A stretch of DNA of 7,075 nt from an uncultured Bacillus sp. (GCA_937894355.1 CALCRD010000074.1:1-7075), one strand, 5' to 3'. Counted from the first letter of the stretch, positions 1-6,764 are shown. Notes: generated by a model from the sequence alone, not told the origin. Program-made: numbers and translations.

Positions 1-72
1 AGGCTCACCGCCCGCCCCTAAGGTGCGCGAGCGACCTGCAGCGGAAATCAACTGCCCATTTTAAAACAGCTT
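1..72. repeat. GC-rich tail of a dispersed Bacillus-type intergenic repeat (partial)
   Basis: By hand count about 29 of the first 40 bases are G or C, whereas 61-120 has only about 8 of 60, so the composition changes abruptly. The phrases GGCTCACCGCCCGCCCC and AGCGGAAATCAAC match my memory of the right-hand part of a GC-rich repeat scattered between genes in Bacillus and related genomes. The AAAACAGC at 64-71 resembles the AT-rich outer arm that often follows it. The left part lies outside the window. The family name and the exact right end are uncertain, and no search was possible. Confidence 0.55.
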
Positions 73-100
73 ATATATTAAACAAATTAATTAATATTTT

Positions 101-129
101 AAAAACTTCTTATATGACTACCTCGTCTA
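101..129 (+). promoter_or_regulatory. Candidate ECF-type (possibly autoregulated) promoter for the sigma factor unit
   Basis: An AAAAAC at 101-106 is followed by a 17-nt gap and CGTCTA at 124-129. Bacillus ECF sigma factors typically recognise a -35 with an AAC core (TGAAAC-like) and a -10 beginning CGT (CGTC or CGTA), 16-17 nt apart. The AAAC and CGTC cores fit, but the TG of the -35 is missing. Transcription would start near 135-137, just ahead of the ribosome binding site at 138-147, giving a leader of under 20 nt. Autoregulation is inferred from position. The DNA is very AT-rich, so a chance match is possible. Confidence 0.35.
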
Positions 130-137
130 ATTACTAG

Positions 138-147
138 AAAGGAGGAG
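138..147 (+). promoter_or_regulatory. Ribosome binding site that fixes the GTG start of the sigma factor
   Basis: AAAGGAGGAG is a near-perfect Shine-Dalgarno sequence. Its GGAGG core ends 7 nt before the GTG at 153. No ATG in this frame lies at a suitable distance, so GTG is the likely start. Confidence 0.8.
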
Positions 148-152
148 AAGCT

Positions 153-686
153 GTGCAAGACATAATTTTGGAAGCATTTGAAACCGAAGAAAAACCCGAA
201 CTTATAGATGCGATTATGAAGAAATATGGTCAAGAAATCTTACAGTTAGTTTATTCCTATGTAAAAAATAAGGCGATCGCCGAGGACTTAACGCAGGATA
301 TATTTGTTAAGTGCTACAAATCGCTTCATACATACAATAGACAATCACAACTCCGAACTTGGTTGTGGCGAATAGCCATCAATCATTGCAAGGATTACCT
401 AAAAAGCTGGTATAACAAAAATGTTATATTCTCGGAAAAACAAATAGGAAACAGCACTTCTCAAGAAGCGACCGTCGAGTCGGCAGTCATCCAAAAAAGT
501 GAGGATGAAAAACTGGTGGCAACTGTCATGAATCTTCCAATTAAATATCGCGAGGTTATTTTCCTCTATTATTTTGAAGAAATGTCCATCAAGGAAATTG
601 TCGAGGTCACTTCAGTGAAAGAAAACACGGTTAAAACGCGACTTCGACGAGCCAAAGAACTTTTAAAAGAGCAATTGGAGGGATAA
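153..686 (+). CDS. ECF-type (sigma-70 family) RNA polymerase sigma factor
   Basis: This 177-residue protein has the size and two-domain layout of an extracytoplasmic-function sigma factor, which redirects RNA polymerase to a small regulon, often for envelope stress. Region 2 spans about residues 25-88, with the core-binding DLTQDIF at 45-51 and the -10-recognition stretch around RTWLWRIAINHCKDYLK (68-84). A polar linker (about 89-117) leads to region 4 (about 118-172), with LPIKYREVIFLYYFEEMS and a helix-turn-helix ending NTVKTRLRRAKELL. There is no region 1.1 or 3. The start is GTG with a strong ribosome binding site. The gene heads a three-gene unit whose next start is 5 nt past its stop, and its last codons (LEG) encode the GGAGGG used by that gene. 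No zinc-binding or transmembrane anti-sigma factor follows, which is unusual. It resembles the SigM/SigV/SigX/YlaC class in general form, but I cannot assign it to one of them. Confidence 0.93.
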   Translation: MQDIILEAFETEEKPELIDAIMKKYGQEILQLVYSYVKNKAIAEDLTQDIFVKCYKSLHTYNRQSQLRTWLWRIAINHCKDYLKSWYNKNVIFSEKQIGNSTSQEATVESAVIQKSEDEKLVATVMNLPIKYREVIFLYYFEEMSIKEIVEVTSVKENTVKTRLRRAKELLKEQLEG

Positions 687-691
687 ACAAA

Positions 692-1099
692 ATGGAAAAT
701 CGGTTACGAAACCTGCGAAAAACGATGAAGCAAATTTCCTTTAACCAGTTGGACTTTACCGATAAACATCGGAAAGAAATTCATCAACAAATTAACCTGC
801 AATCTGAAAATGAAGAAGACGTGATTCTCGCTGTTTTTCAGCTCCTTGTTCAAGAAAAAACGGGTTATGAACTCTCAAAAAAGCTACGCAGTCGGGGAAT
901 TAAGAAATATGACGAAAATGAAGGATTACTCTATACCCTGTTACATCGTCTGGAACAATCAGGGATGCTAAAAACTGTCTGGGACGAATCAGAAACAAAG
1001 CTTTATCGTTTAAATGATAAAGGCAAGAAGTTATTGAACAAAGCGGAAAATAAACAAGCAAAGAAAAGAGTAATTTTAAAAGGACTGTTAGAGGGGTGA
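692..1099 (+). CDS. PadR-family winged-helix regulator with an N-terminal extension
   Basis: Residues about 44-116 of this 135-residue protein form a PadR-type winged helix: VILAVFQLL leads into GYELSKKL (58-65), then a recognition-helix region with EGLLYTLLHRLEQSGML (77-93), and a wing and last helix with KLYRLNDKGKKLL (103-115). PadR proteins are dimeric cytoplasmic DNA-binding repressors. The first ~42 residues are extra: basic MENRLRNLRKTMKQ, then NQLDFTDKHRKEIHQQI. From memory this resembles a short N-terminal motif found on several small Bacillus anti-sigma-type proteins, but I could not test it. There are no membrane segments. The gene has GGAGGG at 677-682, 9 nt before its ATG, inside the sigma gene. 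The next gene encodes a HAAS-like membrane protein, a common partner of PadR regulators. Its place after the sigma gene suggests it modulates sigma activity or represses the unit; that role is inferred. The fold is fairly certain, the target is not. Confidence 0.82.
   Translation: MENRLRNLRKTMKQISFNQLDFTDKHRKEIHQQINLQSENEEDVILAVFQLLVQEKTGYELSKKLRSRGIKKYDENEGLLYTLLHRLEQSGMLKTVWDESETKLYRLNDKGKKLLNKAENKQAKKRVILKGLLEG
1090..1096 (+). promoter_or_regulatory. Ribosome binding site that fixes the TTG start of the SEDS gene
   Basis: AGAGGGG lies in the last codons of the PadR gene and ends 9 nt before the TTG at 1106. No ATG or GTG in the right frame is near, and the TTG includes the whole N-terminal domain, so a rare TTG start is likely. 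The overlap with the upstream gene suggests translational coupling. Confidence 0.7.
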
Positions 1100-1105
1100 A
1101 CCAAT

Positions 1106-2401
1106 TTGGCGGATCAAAAAGATAATTTTTTAAGCGCAGTCCTGAGCCATATCAAATCAAAAGAAGCCCAGAAATTTGTAAGCGCTGAATTAAGCTACCA
1201 TATTAAGTCTGCTAAACAAGATTGGATGAAAAGGGGATTTTCGGAAGCAGCAGCGGAAGTAAAAGCGGTGGAACAAATGGGTAGCCCCAATACCATTGGT
1301 CGGCAATTCAACCAGTTGCACCGTCCTCGTGTTGATTGGTTATTGGTGATATTATTGGTCACTATTATGGCGTTTGGGTTTTTACCTTTAATGAATCTAG
1401 ATGAAATGTATGGGAATTTAGCTACAAAAAAGACCTTTTACATCCTGTTTGGAGTAATTACTACAATTGGTCTAATGTTGTTTGACTATCGAAAATTTAA
1501 AAATTATGGCTGGTTATTTTACACGATAGGAATTCTGTTTCTCTTAGCTTTACCATTTTTGCCTCCAGCGTTTGCTCCAAGGATTAATGGCATACCTTAT
1601 CTAAAAATTGGAATTGGACCTGTGTTCGAAAGCATGACGGCATTACCATTCTTTTATCTAGCGTGGTCTTCTTTTTTCCAAAATAACAAGTTTAAGGTGT
1701 GGCAGTTTAGTGGATTATTTCTAATATCGCTCTTTTTATTTCTCCCAGTAAGCAAACTCTCTACTACATTCATCTATATTGTCATGGTGTTTGTTATGCT
1801 GTGGTGGAGCAAGTTTGAGCGAAAAACAGTAATTTTTATTAATTCTATAACTCTTTGCTTTGTTACAATCGCTGGAATTATCATTTGGGCAACTATAGCA
1901 AGTTATCAAAAAGTGCGTTTATTAGCTTTTTTTAATCCTGAGCAATATTCCACAACCGCAGGTTACCAATACTTACTCATAAAAAAATTATTTTTAGCAG
2001 CAGGATGGTTTGGACAACAAAAGGACAAAGGAATGTTCCCGGTGTCTTCAGATTCTTTTCGTGATTTAGCTTTTGTAAGTGTTACCTATCATTTTGGCTG
2101 GACGATGGGGATCATCCTGGTCATTATTCTCTCACTTTTTATAGCGAGGATGATCATGTTTTCTCAAAAAGTGAAAGATCCTTATAGCAAACTCCTTCTC
2201 ATCGGCGGAATTACTCTTTTTGCCGTCCAATTAATCTACAATATCGGCATGACTCTGGGATATTTCCCACTCACAGCCATGTCATTGCCATTTATAAGCT
2301 ATGGACTGACCCCCACACTGCTTAATGCTGGGATTATTGGAATCGTTTTAAGTGTATACCGGCGTAAGGATTTGATATCATCATTTGAACGATTTAGCTA
2401 A
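1106..2401 (+). CDS. Divergent SEDS (FtsW/RodA/SpoVE family) protein with N-terminal HAAS/permease-prefix-like domain
   Basis: SEDS proteins are polytopic membrane glycosyltransferases that polymerise lipid II into peptidoglycan. In this 431-residue protein, residues 1-75 are cytoplasmic and look like a HAAS/permease-prefix-1 domain (AELSYHI at 27-33, GFSEAAAEVKAVEQMGSP at 44-61, then HRPRVDW). About ten hydrophobic segments follow from residue 77. SEDS hallmarks are RLLAFFNP (271-278) with AGYQY, the extracellular loop ending FRDLAF (318-323), NIGMTLGYFPLT (379-390) and LPFISYG (394-400). D320 aligns by eye with the catalytic aspartate of the hTDFIF motif. However, the QPSE motif reads PVFE (172-175), the PDxG motif reads PVSKL (214-218), and SYGGS reads SYGLT. 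Activity is therefore uncertain, and it may act as a sensor. No penicillin-binding protein partner is in the window. It starts with TTG and ends the sigma-PadR unit just before a terminator. Family membership is certain; the N-terminal domain call is by pattern. Confidence 0.88.
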   Translation: MADQKDNFLSAVLSHIKSKEAQKFVSAELSYHIKSAKQDWMKRGFSEAAAEVKAVEQMGSPNTIGRQFNQLHRPRVDWLLVILLVTIMAFGFLPLMNLDEMYGNLATKKTFYILFGVITTIGLMLFDYRKFKNYGWLFYTIGILFLLALPFLPPAFAPRINGIPYLKIGIGPVFESMTALPFFYLAWSSFFQNNKFKVWQFSGLFLISLFLFLPVSKLSTTFIYIVMVFVMLWWSKFERKTVIFINSITLCFVTIAGIIIWATIASYQKVRLLAFFNPEQYSTTAGYQYLLIKKLFLAAGWFGQQKDKGMFPVSSDSFRDLAFVSVTYHFGWTMGIILVIILSLFIARMIMFSQKVKDPYSKLLLIGGITLFAVQLIYNIGMTLGYFPLTAMSLPFISYGLTPTLLNAGIIGIVLSVYRRKDLISSFERFS

Positions 2402-2404
2402 ACT

Positions 2405-2440
2405 AAGGGAAGCTGTCATTATGGCCGCTTCCTTTTATAT
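2405..2440 (+). terminator. Rho-independent terminator of the sigma-PadR-SEDS unit
   Basis: The left arm AAGGGAAGC (2405-2413) pairs with GCTTCCTTT (2427-2435) in a 9-bp stem with one G-U pair. The loop is 13 nt, and the right arm runs into a short T-rich tract (TTTTATATT). It starts 4 nt after the SEDS stop codon. The large loop and interrupted T-tract make it moderate in strength. Confidence 0.7.
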
Positions 2441-2574
2441 TACCCCATTTCTAGAATCCCACTGCTTATTTCTTCGCAACGAAATGTATATTTTGCTTTT
2501 TTGGCTATCTCTCAGAAATCATGCATATTTACCTTGTTTCAAGGAAAACTTACCAATTAGGAGGTGTTTAGCAA

Positions 2575-4134
2575 ATGGTAGGTTTATTTCCTAAAGACAG
2601 GTCGAAAAAGCAATCAGACGAGAACGCAAATAATACACCATTATCATCCTCAATGGTAAAAAATATCGACAACTTAAAACCAATTTTTGATTCATGTGAT
2701 GATATTATTTTTCAGCAAACAGAACTAAGCAGTATCACTTGTTGTTTGGTCTATCTATCCGATATGGTCAGTAATCAAGCGATGTTTGAAATTGAACAGG
2801 GTCTAGCTTCTTACTCTGAATCAAGCCATTCACACCTAGCACTTTCTTCTTTCATCCAAAAACGATTTTTATATAGCAGCGTAATGGAAGTAACCTCAAT
2901 CGAGTCTGTATCTGAGCAAATATTGGAGGGAAATGCAGTATTATTCATTGAAAAGACAGAAACAGCCTTTGTTTTTCGTTCAAGAGAATCACATGGTCGC
3001 CAAGTAAATGATTCAATAACAGAAGGCACAATCAGGGGTCCCAAAGAAGGTTTTGTTGAAGATATTCAAAAAAATGTTATGCTCATTCGCCGAAAAATCA
3101 AAACACCTTCTTTAAAAATTGAAAATTTAACCCTTGGAGAAAAGACCAACACAAAGATAAGTGTTGTCTACATAAAAGGGATTGCCAATCTGGAAATTGT
3201 CAAGGAAGTACATCAACGGTTATCTAGGATTAATATTGATGGTATTTTGGACAGTCAATATATTGAATCGATGATTAAAGACTCTCCTAGATCTCCGGTT
3301 CCAACGATATTTAGTACTGAACGACCTGACCGGGTTTGTGGAGGCTTATTAGATGGAAAAGTAGCTATCCTTATTGACGGAACCCCTTTTGCACTCACTG
3401 TTCCCGCCCTGTTTGTTGAATTTCTTCATTCAAGCGAGGACTATTATGACGGAGCTTTAGTTGCAACCATTATTCGTTGGATTCGATTTCTTGGTCTGTT
3501 TATTACGCTCATCTTACCGGCCTTTTTTGTTGCTTTAACCACATTTCATCAAGACTTATTACAAAATCCATTCATCATCCGGATTGCCTCAAACCATGAA
3601 TCCCTGCCCTATCCCGTGTTAATTGAGGCACTTTTTATGCTCTTAACCTATGAACTCCTCAGAGAAGCTGGCTTGCGTATGCCGAAACCATTTGGTGGGC
3701 CAATTGTCACAATTTTGGGACTCGTCATTATTTCACAGGCTGCTATTCAGGCTGGAATTGTTGGTCCTGTTCTGAGTGTTGTTGTATCTGTAACAGCGTT
3801 AACATCATTTATTCTTCCAAACTACGCCTTCCATCAAATCATCCGTTTTTCTGGAATTCCACTGGTTATCCTGGCTGGATTATTCGGATTTTTGGGGATT
3901 ATTGTTGGGCTTATGTTTGGCTTAACCTATTTGGTAAATTTAAGATCTTTCGGAGTACCCTATTTTTCACCTGTATCTCCTGCAAGAAAAGAAAGCTGGA
4001 AAGATGTCTTTATTCGGGCACCGTGGTGGGCAATGGAGACAAGAATTGCTGGCATTAGTGTCGAAAACACTAAGCGAGCGGGCGATCAAAACTTTGCAAT
4101 ACCTCCAATAAAAAAGGAGGATGACAAAAAATGA
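2575..4134 (+). CDS. Spore germination receptor A subunit (GerA/GerKA family)
   Basis: This is the A subunit of a GerA-type nutrient germinant receptor, which sits in the inner spore membrane and with subunits B and C triggers germination. At 519 residues it is near the usual family length. Residues about 30-285 form the soluble N-terminal part, with the conserved GPKEGF (155-160), MLIRRKIKTP (169-178), YIKGIAN (199-205), TERPD (249-252 region) and KVAILIDGTPF (262-272). Membrane segments follow at about 298-322, 348-364, 376-397, 399-416 and 428-455. The tail has the family signature LRSFGVPYFSP (456-466) and a charged end. AGGAGGTG at 2559-2566 supports the ATG start. The stop overlaps the next start in an ATGA. 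The gene order A-C-B is that of gerK-type rather than gerA- or gerB-type operons, but the exact paralogue and its germinant cannot be read from sequence. Expression in the forespore under sigma-G is expected, but I saw no convincing sigma-G promoter upstream. Confidence 0.95.
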   Translation: MVGLFPKDRSKKQSDENANNTPLSSSMVKNIDNLKPIFDSCDDIIFQQTELSSITCCLVYLSDMVSNQAMFEIEQGLASYSESSHSHLALSSFIQKRFLYSSVMEVTSIESVSEQILEGNAVLFIEKTETAFVFRSRESHGRQVNDSITEGTIRGPKEGFVEDIQKNVMLIRRKIKTPSLKIENLTLGEKTNTKISVVYIKGIANLEIVKEVHQRLSRINIDGILDSQYIESMIKDSPRSPVPTIFSTERPDRVCGGLLDGKVAILIDGTPFALTVPALFVEFLHSSEDYYDGALVATIIRWIRFLGLFITLILPAFFVALTTFHQDLLQNPFIIRIASNHESLPYPVLIEALFMLLTYELLREAGLRMPKPFGGPIVTILGLVIISQAAIQAGIVGPVLSVVVSVTALTSFILPNYAFHQIIRFSGIPLVILAGLFGFLGIIVGLMFGLTYLVNLRSFGVPYFSPVSPARKESWKDVFIRAPWWAMETRIAGISVENTKRAGDQNFAIPPIKKEDDKK

Positions 4135-5390
4135 GTAAAACAAGATGGGACAACAAAAGAAAACATAAACAACTGATGCTCATACAATTATTGATAATCA
4201 CTTTCCTACTAACTGGTTGCTGGAGTGCAGTGGAAATAGATGATATGATCTTTATCAATGCTTTGGCAGTTGACCTTAATAAGAAAGGTGAATATGAGAT
4301 TACAGCCATTATTAGTAATCCTACTACTATCTTTTCACAAACATTTGTCGGAAAAACGGGTGGTAATCAACGAAATCATTTCTTGATTGAAACATCTAGT
4401 GGTCGAACCATTTTCGATGCAATAGGAAAAATATCGCATTCACTTTCGGAGAAAATTTACTTTGGACATATGGATGCAGTTATTTTTGGAGAAAAGGTAG
4501 CTAGGGAAAAAATGGTGTCATCATTGGATTATTTTACAAGAGGAAATCAGTTCCGACCTAATATCCAATTATTAGTTGCCAAAGGGAAAGCATCCGATAT
4601 TATAAAAAATACACCTGAGTTTAACACAACACTTGGGTTAGAAATAATGGATTATTCTAAACCTAATCGATATGCCACTTCTTTTAAAATAACTGATATA
4701 AGCCAATTTACGAAAGTATTCAATAGTCGGACGTCTGATGCAGCTACTGCAGTTATTATTTCTACAAAAAAAGTACCTGAAAAAGAAAAGGGTGTAAAAC
4801 AGAAGCCTGGTAATAAGGAACCTAAAATACCTTTATTAACCGGTATCGATGGAACAGCTGTTTTTAAGGACAGCAATTTAATAGGTTTTTTTAATCAACA
4901 GGAAACACATGGATTATTTTGGATTAGGGGAAAAATGAAAAATGAAGTTGTTCCTATAAGCTGTGGAAAATACAATAACGGCTATGTAAGTGTTGTCATC
5001 AGGGAGAACGATTCTCAATATATTCCTCATATAAATAACAAGAACCAGGAAATAACTGTAAAAACAACCGTGGAAGCCGAGATTGGAGAAATAACTTGTT
5101 CATCATTGAATTTAAATAGTGAAAATATCGAGTATTTAAATAAACAATTGGAGAAGCATATCAAACATGAAGCTACTGCAGCCTTAAATAAGGCGCAAAA
5201 ACAATGGGAAGCGGATGTTTTTGGTTTTGGGCAAGCAATCTATCGAGAATATCCTCTAGAATGGAATCAATTCGCTTCAAATTGGAAAAATGGCGTCCTT
5301 AAGGATTTAAAGGTAAATTTAAAAGTTAAGGCAAATCTATCTCGATATGGTCTACGTAAAGATCCAGTCAAGGAAAATGAAGCGAGGTAA
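4131..5390 (+). CDS. Spore germination receptor C subunit, Ger(x)C family lipoprotein
   Basis: This 419-residue protein is the lipid-anchored C subunit of the receptor, found on the outer face of the inner spore membrane. It has a basic N-terminus (residues 1-14), a hydrophobic stretch (15-27) and the lipobox LLTGC, with C30 as the predicted lipidated residue, followed by WSAVEIDD, close to the family's usual GCW..xEI. The N-terminal domain (about 35-200) holds INALAVDLN and a GHMDAVIFGE stretch. The C-terminal domain (about 240-405) begins near GIDGTAVFKDSNLIGF and ends in the helix-rich region with VFGFGQAIYREYPLEW. A basic lysine-rich linker near residues 214-232 separates them. The start overlaps the A-subunit stop by 4 nt, with GGAGG at 4116-4120 and 10 nt spacing, so translation is probably coupled. 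Length is normal and nothing is broken. The family call is secure; the specific receptor is not known. Confidence 0.95.
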   Translation: MSKTRWDNKRKHKQLMLIQLLIITFLLTGCWSAVEIDDMIFINALAVDLNKKGEYEITAIISNPTTIFSQTFVGKTGGNQRNHFLIETSSGRTIFDAIGKISHSLSEKIYFGHMDAVIFGEKVAREKMVSSLDYFTRGNQFRPNIQLLVAKGKASDIIKNTPEFNTTLGLEIMDYSKPNRYATSFKITDISQFTKVFNSRTSDAATAVIISTKKVPEKEKGVKQKPGNKEPKIPLLTGIDGTAVFKDSNLIGFFNQQETHGLFWIRGKMKNEVVPISCGKYNNGYVSVVIRENDSQYIPHINNKNQEITVKTTVEAEIGEITCSSLNLNSENIEYLNKQLEKHIKHEATAALNKAQKQWEADVFGFGQAIYREYPLEWNQFASNWKNGVLKDLKVNLKVKANLSRYGLRKDPVKENEAR

Positions 5391-5393
5391 AGG

Positions 5394-5609
5394 ATGAAAA
5401 TTATCTTTAGTCTATTGTTAATCGGATTAGTCTTTTTATCTTCTAGTCTCCACATTTATCACGTGTGGAAAAAAAACGATCGTAAAACAATAAAGGTTCA
5501 AATCGCGATTATCAGCGCCGCAATTATTGCTGGAATCTTATACATTTACGATTTCCAAGATCCTTCCATTGCAAGTGTTTTAAATCATTTAAGCCCGCTG
5601 GAAAAATGA
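5394..5609 (+). CDS. Small two-helix membrane protein, likely germinant receptor D subunit
   Basis: This 71-residue protein has two hydrophobic segments (about residues 3-20 and 36-52) joined by a short basic loop (HVWKKNDRKTIK) and followed by a 19-residue soluble tail. Proteins of this size and layout, called D subunits, are encoded in or next to some GerA-family receptor operons in Bacillus and modulate receptor function. They are unrelated to the GerD lipoprotein. The gene lies between the C and B subunits, 3 nt after the C stop. Its ribosome binding site (GAGG at 5384-5387) overlaps the end of the C gene, and 16 nt separate it from the B start. This tight fit and the good start context argue that it is real. 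The function is inferred from layout and position, since the sequence has no diagnostic motif. Confidence 0.82.
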   Translation: MKIIFSLLLIGLVFLSSSLHIYHVWKKNDRKTIKVQIAIISAAIIAGILYIYDFQDPSIASVLNHLSPLEK

Positions 5610-5625
5610 AACGGAGGAACGAATT

Positions 5626-6726
5626 ATGATTGAACGGGGCAGAATTAGCAATACCCAAGCTGCCATGTTGGCGATCACATCTCTGACAATTATAGGGCAT
5701 TTAGTTCTACTTACAGTAATTTTCTTTTATAGTCGACAAGATAGCTGGATTGCCGCAATAGCAGGTACCTTCCTGGGTCTAATTGGGATTTTGGCAATAG
5801 TTAAATTATCGCAATGCTATCCAGGATTGACCTTAATCGAAATCCTATTTCAGCATTTCTCTTGGCCAGGAAAAATCATCGGAATCCTTTACCTTTTCTA
5901 TTTCTATATCATGGTTATTTTAGGAACAAGGTTATTCGCAGAAGCATACAAAAGAATCATGGCAGAAACACCAACATGGGCCTTTATCACTGTGATTTTG
6001 CTTTTGACTTCCTTTATTGTCTATCTTGGTTTAGAAACTTTGGGAAGATTAAACCAAATCATGCTGCCAGTCCTGGTAATAGCCGCAATAGCCGTAGTGC
6101 TTTTAACAATGGGAGAGAATAAGGATTATTCAAATTTGTTACCGATATTAGGAAATGGAATACAGCCTGTAGCCATAGGTTCCATCACTGTAATGGGTTG
6201 GTTTGGTGAATTTGTCATCTTAGGAATGATTCTCCCCTATGTACAACGTCCCAAAAACCTCGTGAAAACAGGGGTTTGGACAGGAATTATTACGTTAATC
6301 TTTCTCCTTGGACCGATTACAGGACCTATTGCCTTATTTGGGGCAGATGAAGTTGCCCACATGGCTTTTCCTACTTTTTCAGAGGTACGATATATTAAAG
6401 CTGGAGAAGTAATTAACCGTTTCGATACCATCGCCATTTTATTTTGGACTGTAGGGTCCATGATTCGTATTTCGTTGTTTTTTTACGGACTAAGCTTGGG
6501 AATTGGTCAAGCTTTAAAACTAACTTCGTACCAACCTTTAGTCATTCCACTAGCGTGGCTTATTGGTATGGGTTCGCTTTTATTTGTAAAAAACTACGCC
6601 GAATTTAATGAATTCCTGTTCGAATCTTACGTACCACTTAATCTCATTATGGGAGCTTTACTTCCATTAGCTTTAATGCTAATAGCAGTAATCATTGTAC
6701 GCCGAAAAAAAAGCCAGCCAACCTAA
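5626..6726 (+). CDS. Spore germination receptor B subunit (GerAB/GerKB family, APC-type permease fold)
   Basis: This is the integral membrane B subunit, which in characterised receptors binds the nutrient germinant; the family belongs to the amino acid/polyamine/organocation transporter superfamily. At 366 residues it matches the usual 360-375. It starts with the typical ERGRISNTQAAML and has about ten membrane segments. Recognisable family positions are YLGLETLGRLNQIMLP (130-145 region), MGWFGEFVILGMILPYV in the middle, and FPTFSEVRYIKAGEVINRFD followed by a tryptophan-containing helix. The C-terminus is short and basic (RRKKSQPT). GGAGG at 5613-5617 lies 8 nt before the ATG. It is the last gene of the receptor operon and is followed by a strong terminator. 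The germinant (amino acid, sugar or other) cannot be deduced here. Confidence 0.95.
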   Translation: MIERGRISNTQAAMLAITSLTIIGHLVLLTVIFFYSRQDSWIAAIAGTFLGLIGILAIVKLSQCYPGLTLIEILFQHFSWPGKIIGILYLFYFYIMVILGTRLFAEAYKRIMAETPTWAFITVILLLTSFIVYLGLETLGRLNQIMLPVLVIAAIAVVLLTMGENKDYSNLLPILGNGIQPVAIGSITVMGWFGEFVILGMILPYVQRPKNLVKTGVWTGIITLIFLLGPITGPIALFGADEVAHMAFPTFSEVRYIKAGEVINRFDTIAILFWTVGSMIRISLFFYGLSLGIGQALKLTSYQPLVIPLAWLIGMGSLLFVKNYAEFNEFLFESYVPLNLIMGALLPLALMLIAVIIVRRKKSQPT

Positions 6727-6764
6727 TTTTACTAACAGAAGGCAATATTTATTTTTAATACTAA

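Noticed and set aside
2485..2531. Possible sigma-G promoter pieces: GTATA at 2486-2490 and CATATTT at 2524-2530
   Set aside because: Each resembles one half of a sigma-G promoter, but the gap between them (33 nt) is far from 17-18, and neither has a good partner at the right distance. A forespore promoter is expected here but I cannot place it.
2385..2594. A 69-codon open frame between the SEDS gene and the receptor operon
   Set aside because: It overlaps the end of the SEDS gene, spans the terminator hairpin, runs into the A subunit start, and has no ribosome binding site. Its translation looks like no protein.
2811..3044. Minus-strand open frame inside the A subunit gene
   Set aside because: It is antisense to a clearly conserved gene, with no ribosome binding site and no recognisable protein features.
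4070..4309. Minus-strand open frame across the A/C subunit junction
   Set aside because: It is antisense to the lipoprotein signal region, and its hydrophobic content merely mirrors it.
5814..6122. A 102-codon + strand frame inside the B subunit gene
   Set aside because: It lies wholly within a well-conserved gene in another frame, and its odd composition is typical of shadow frames.
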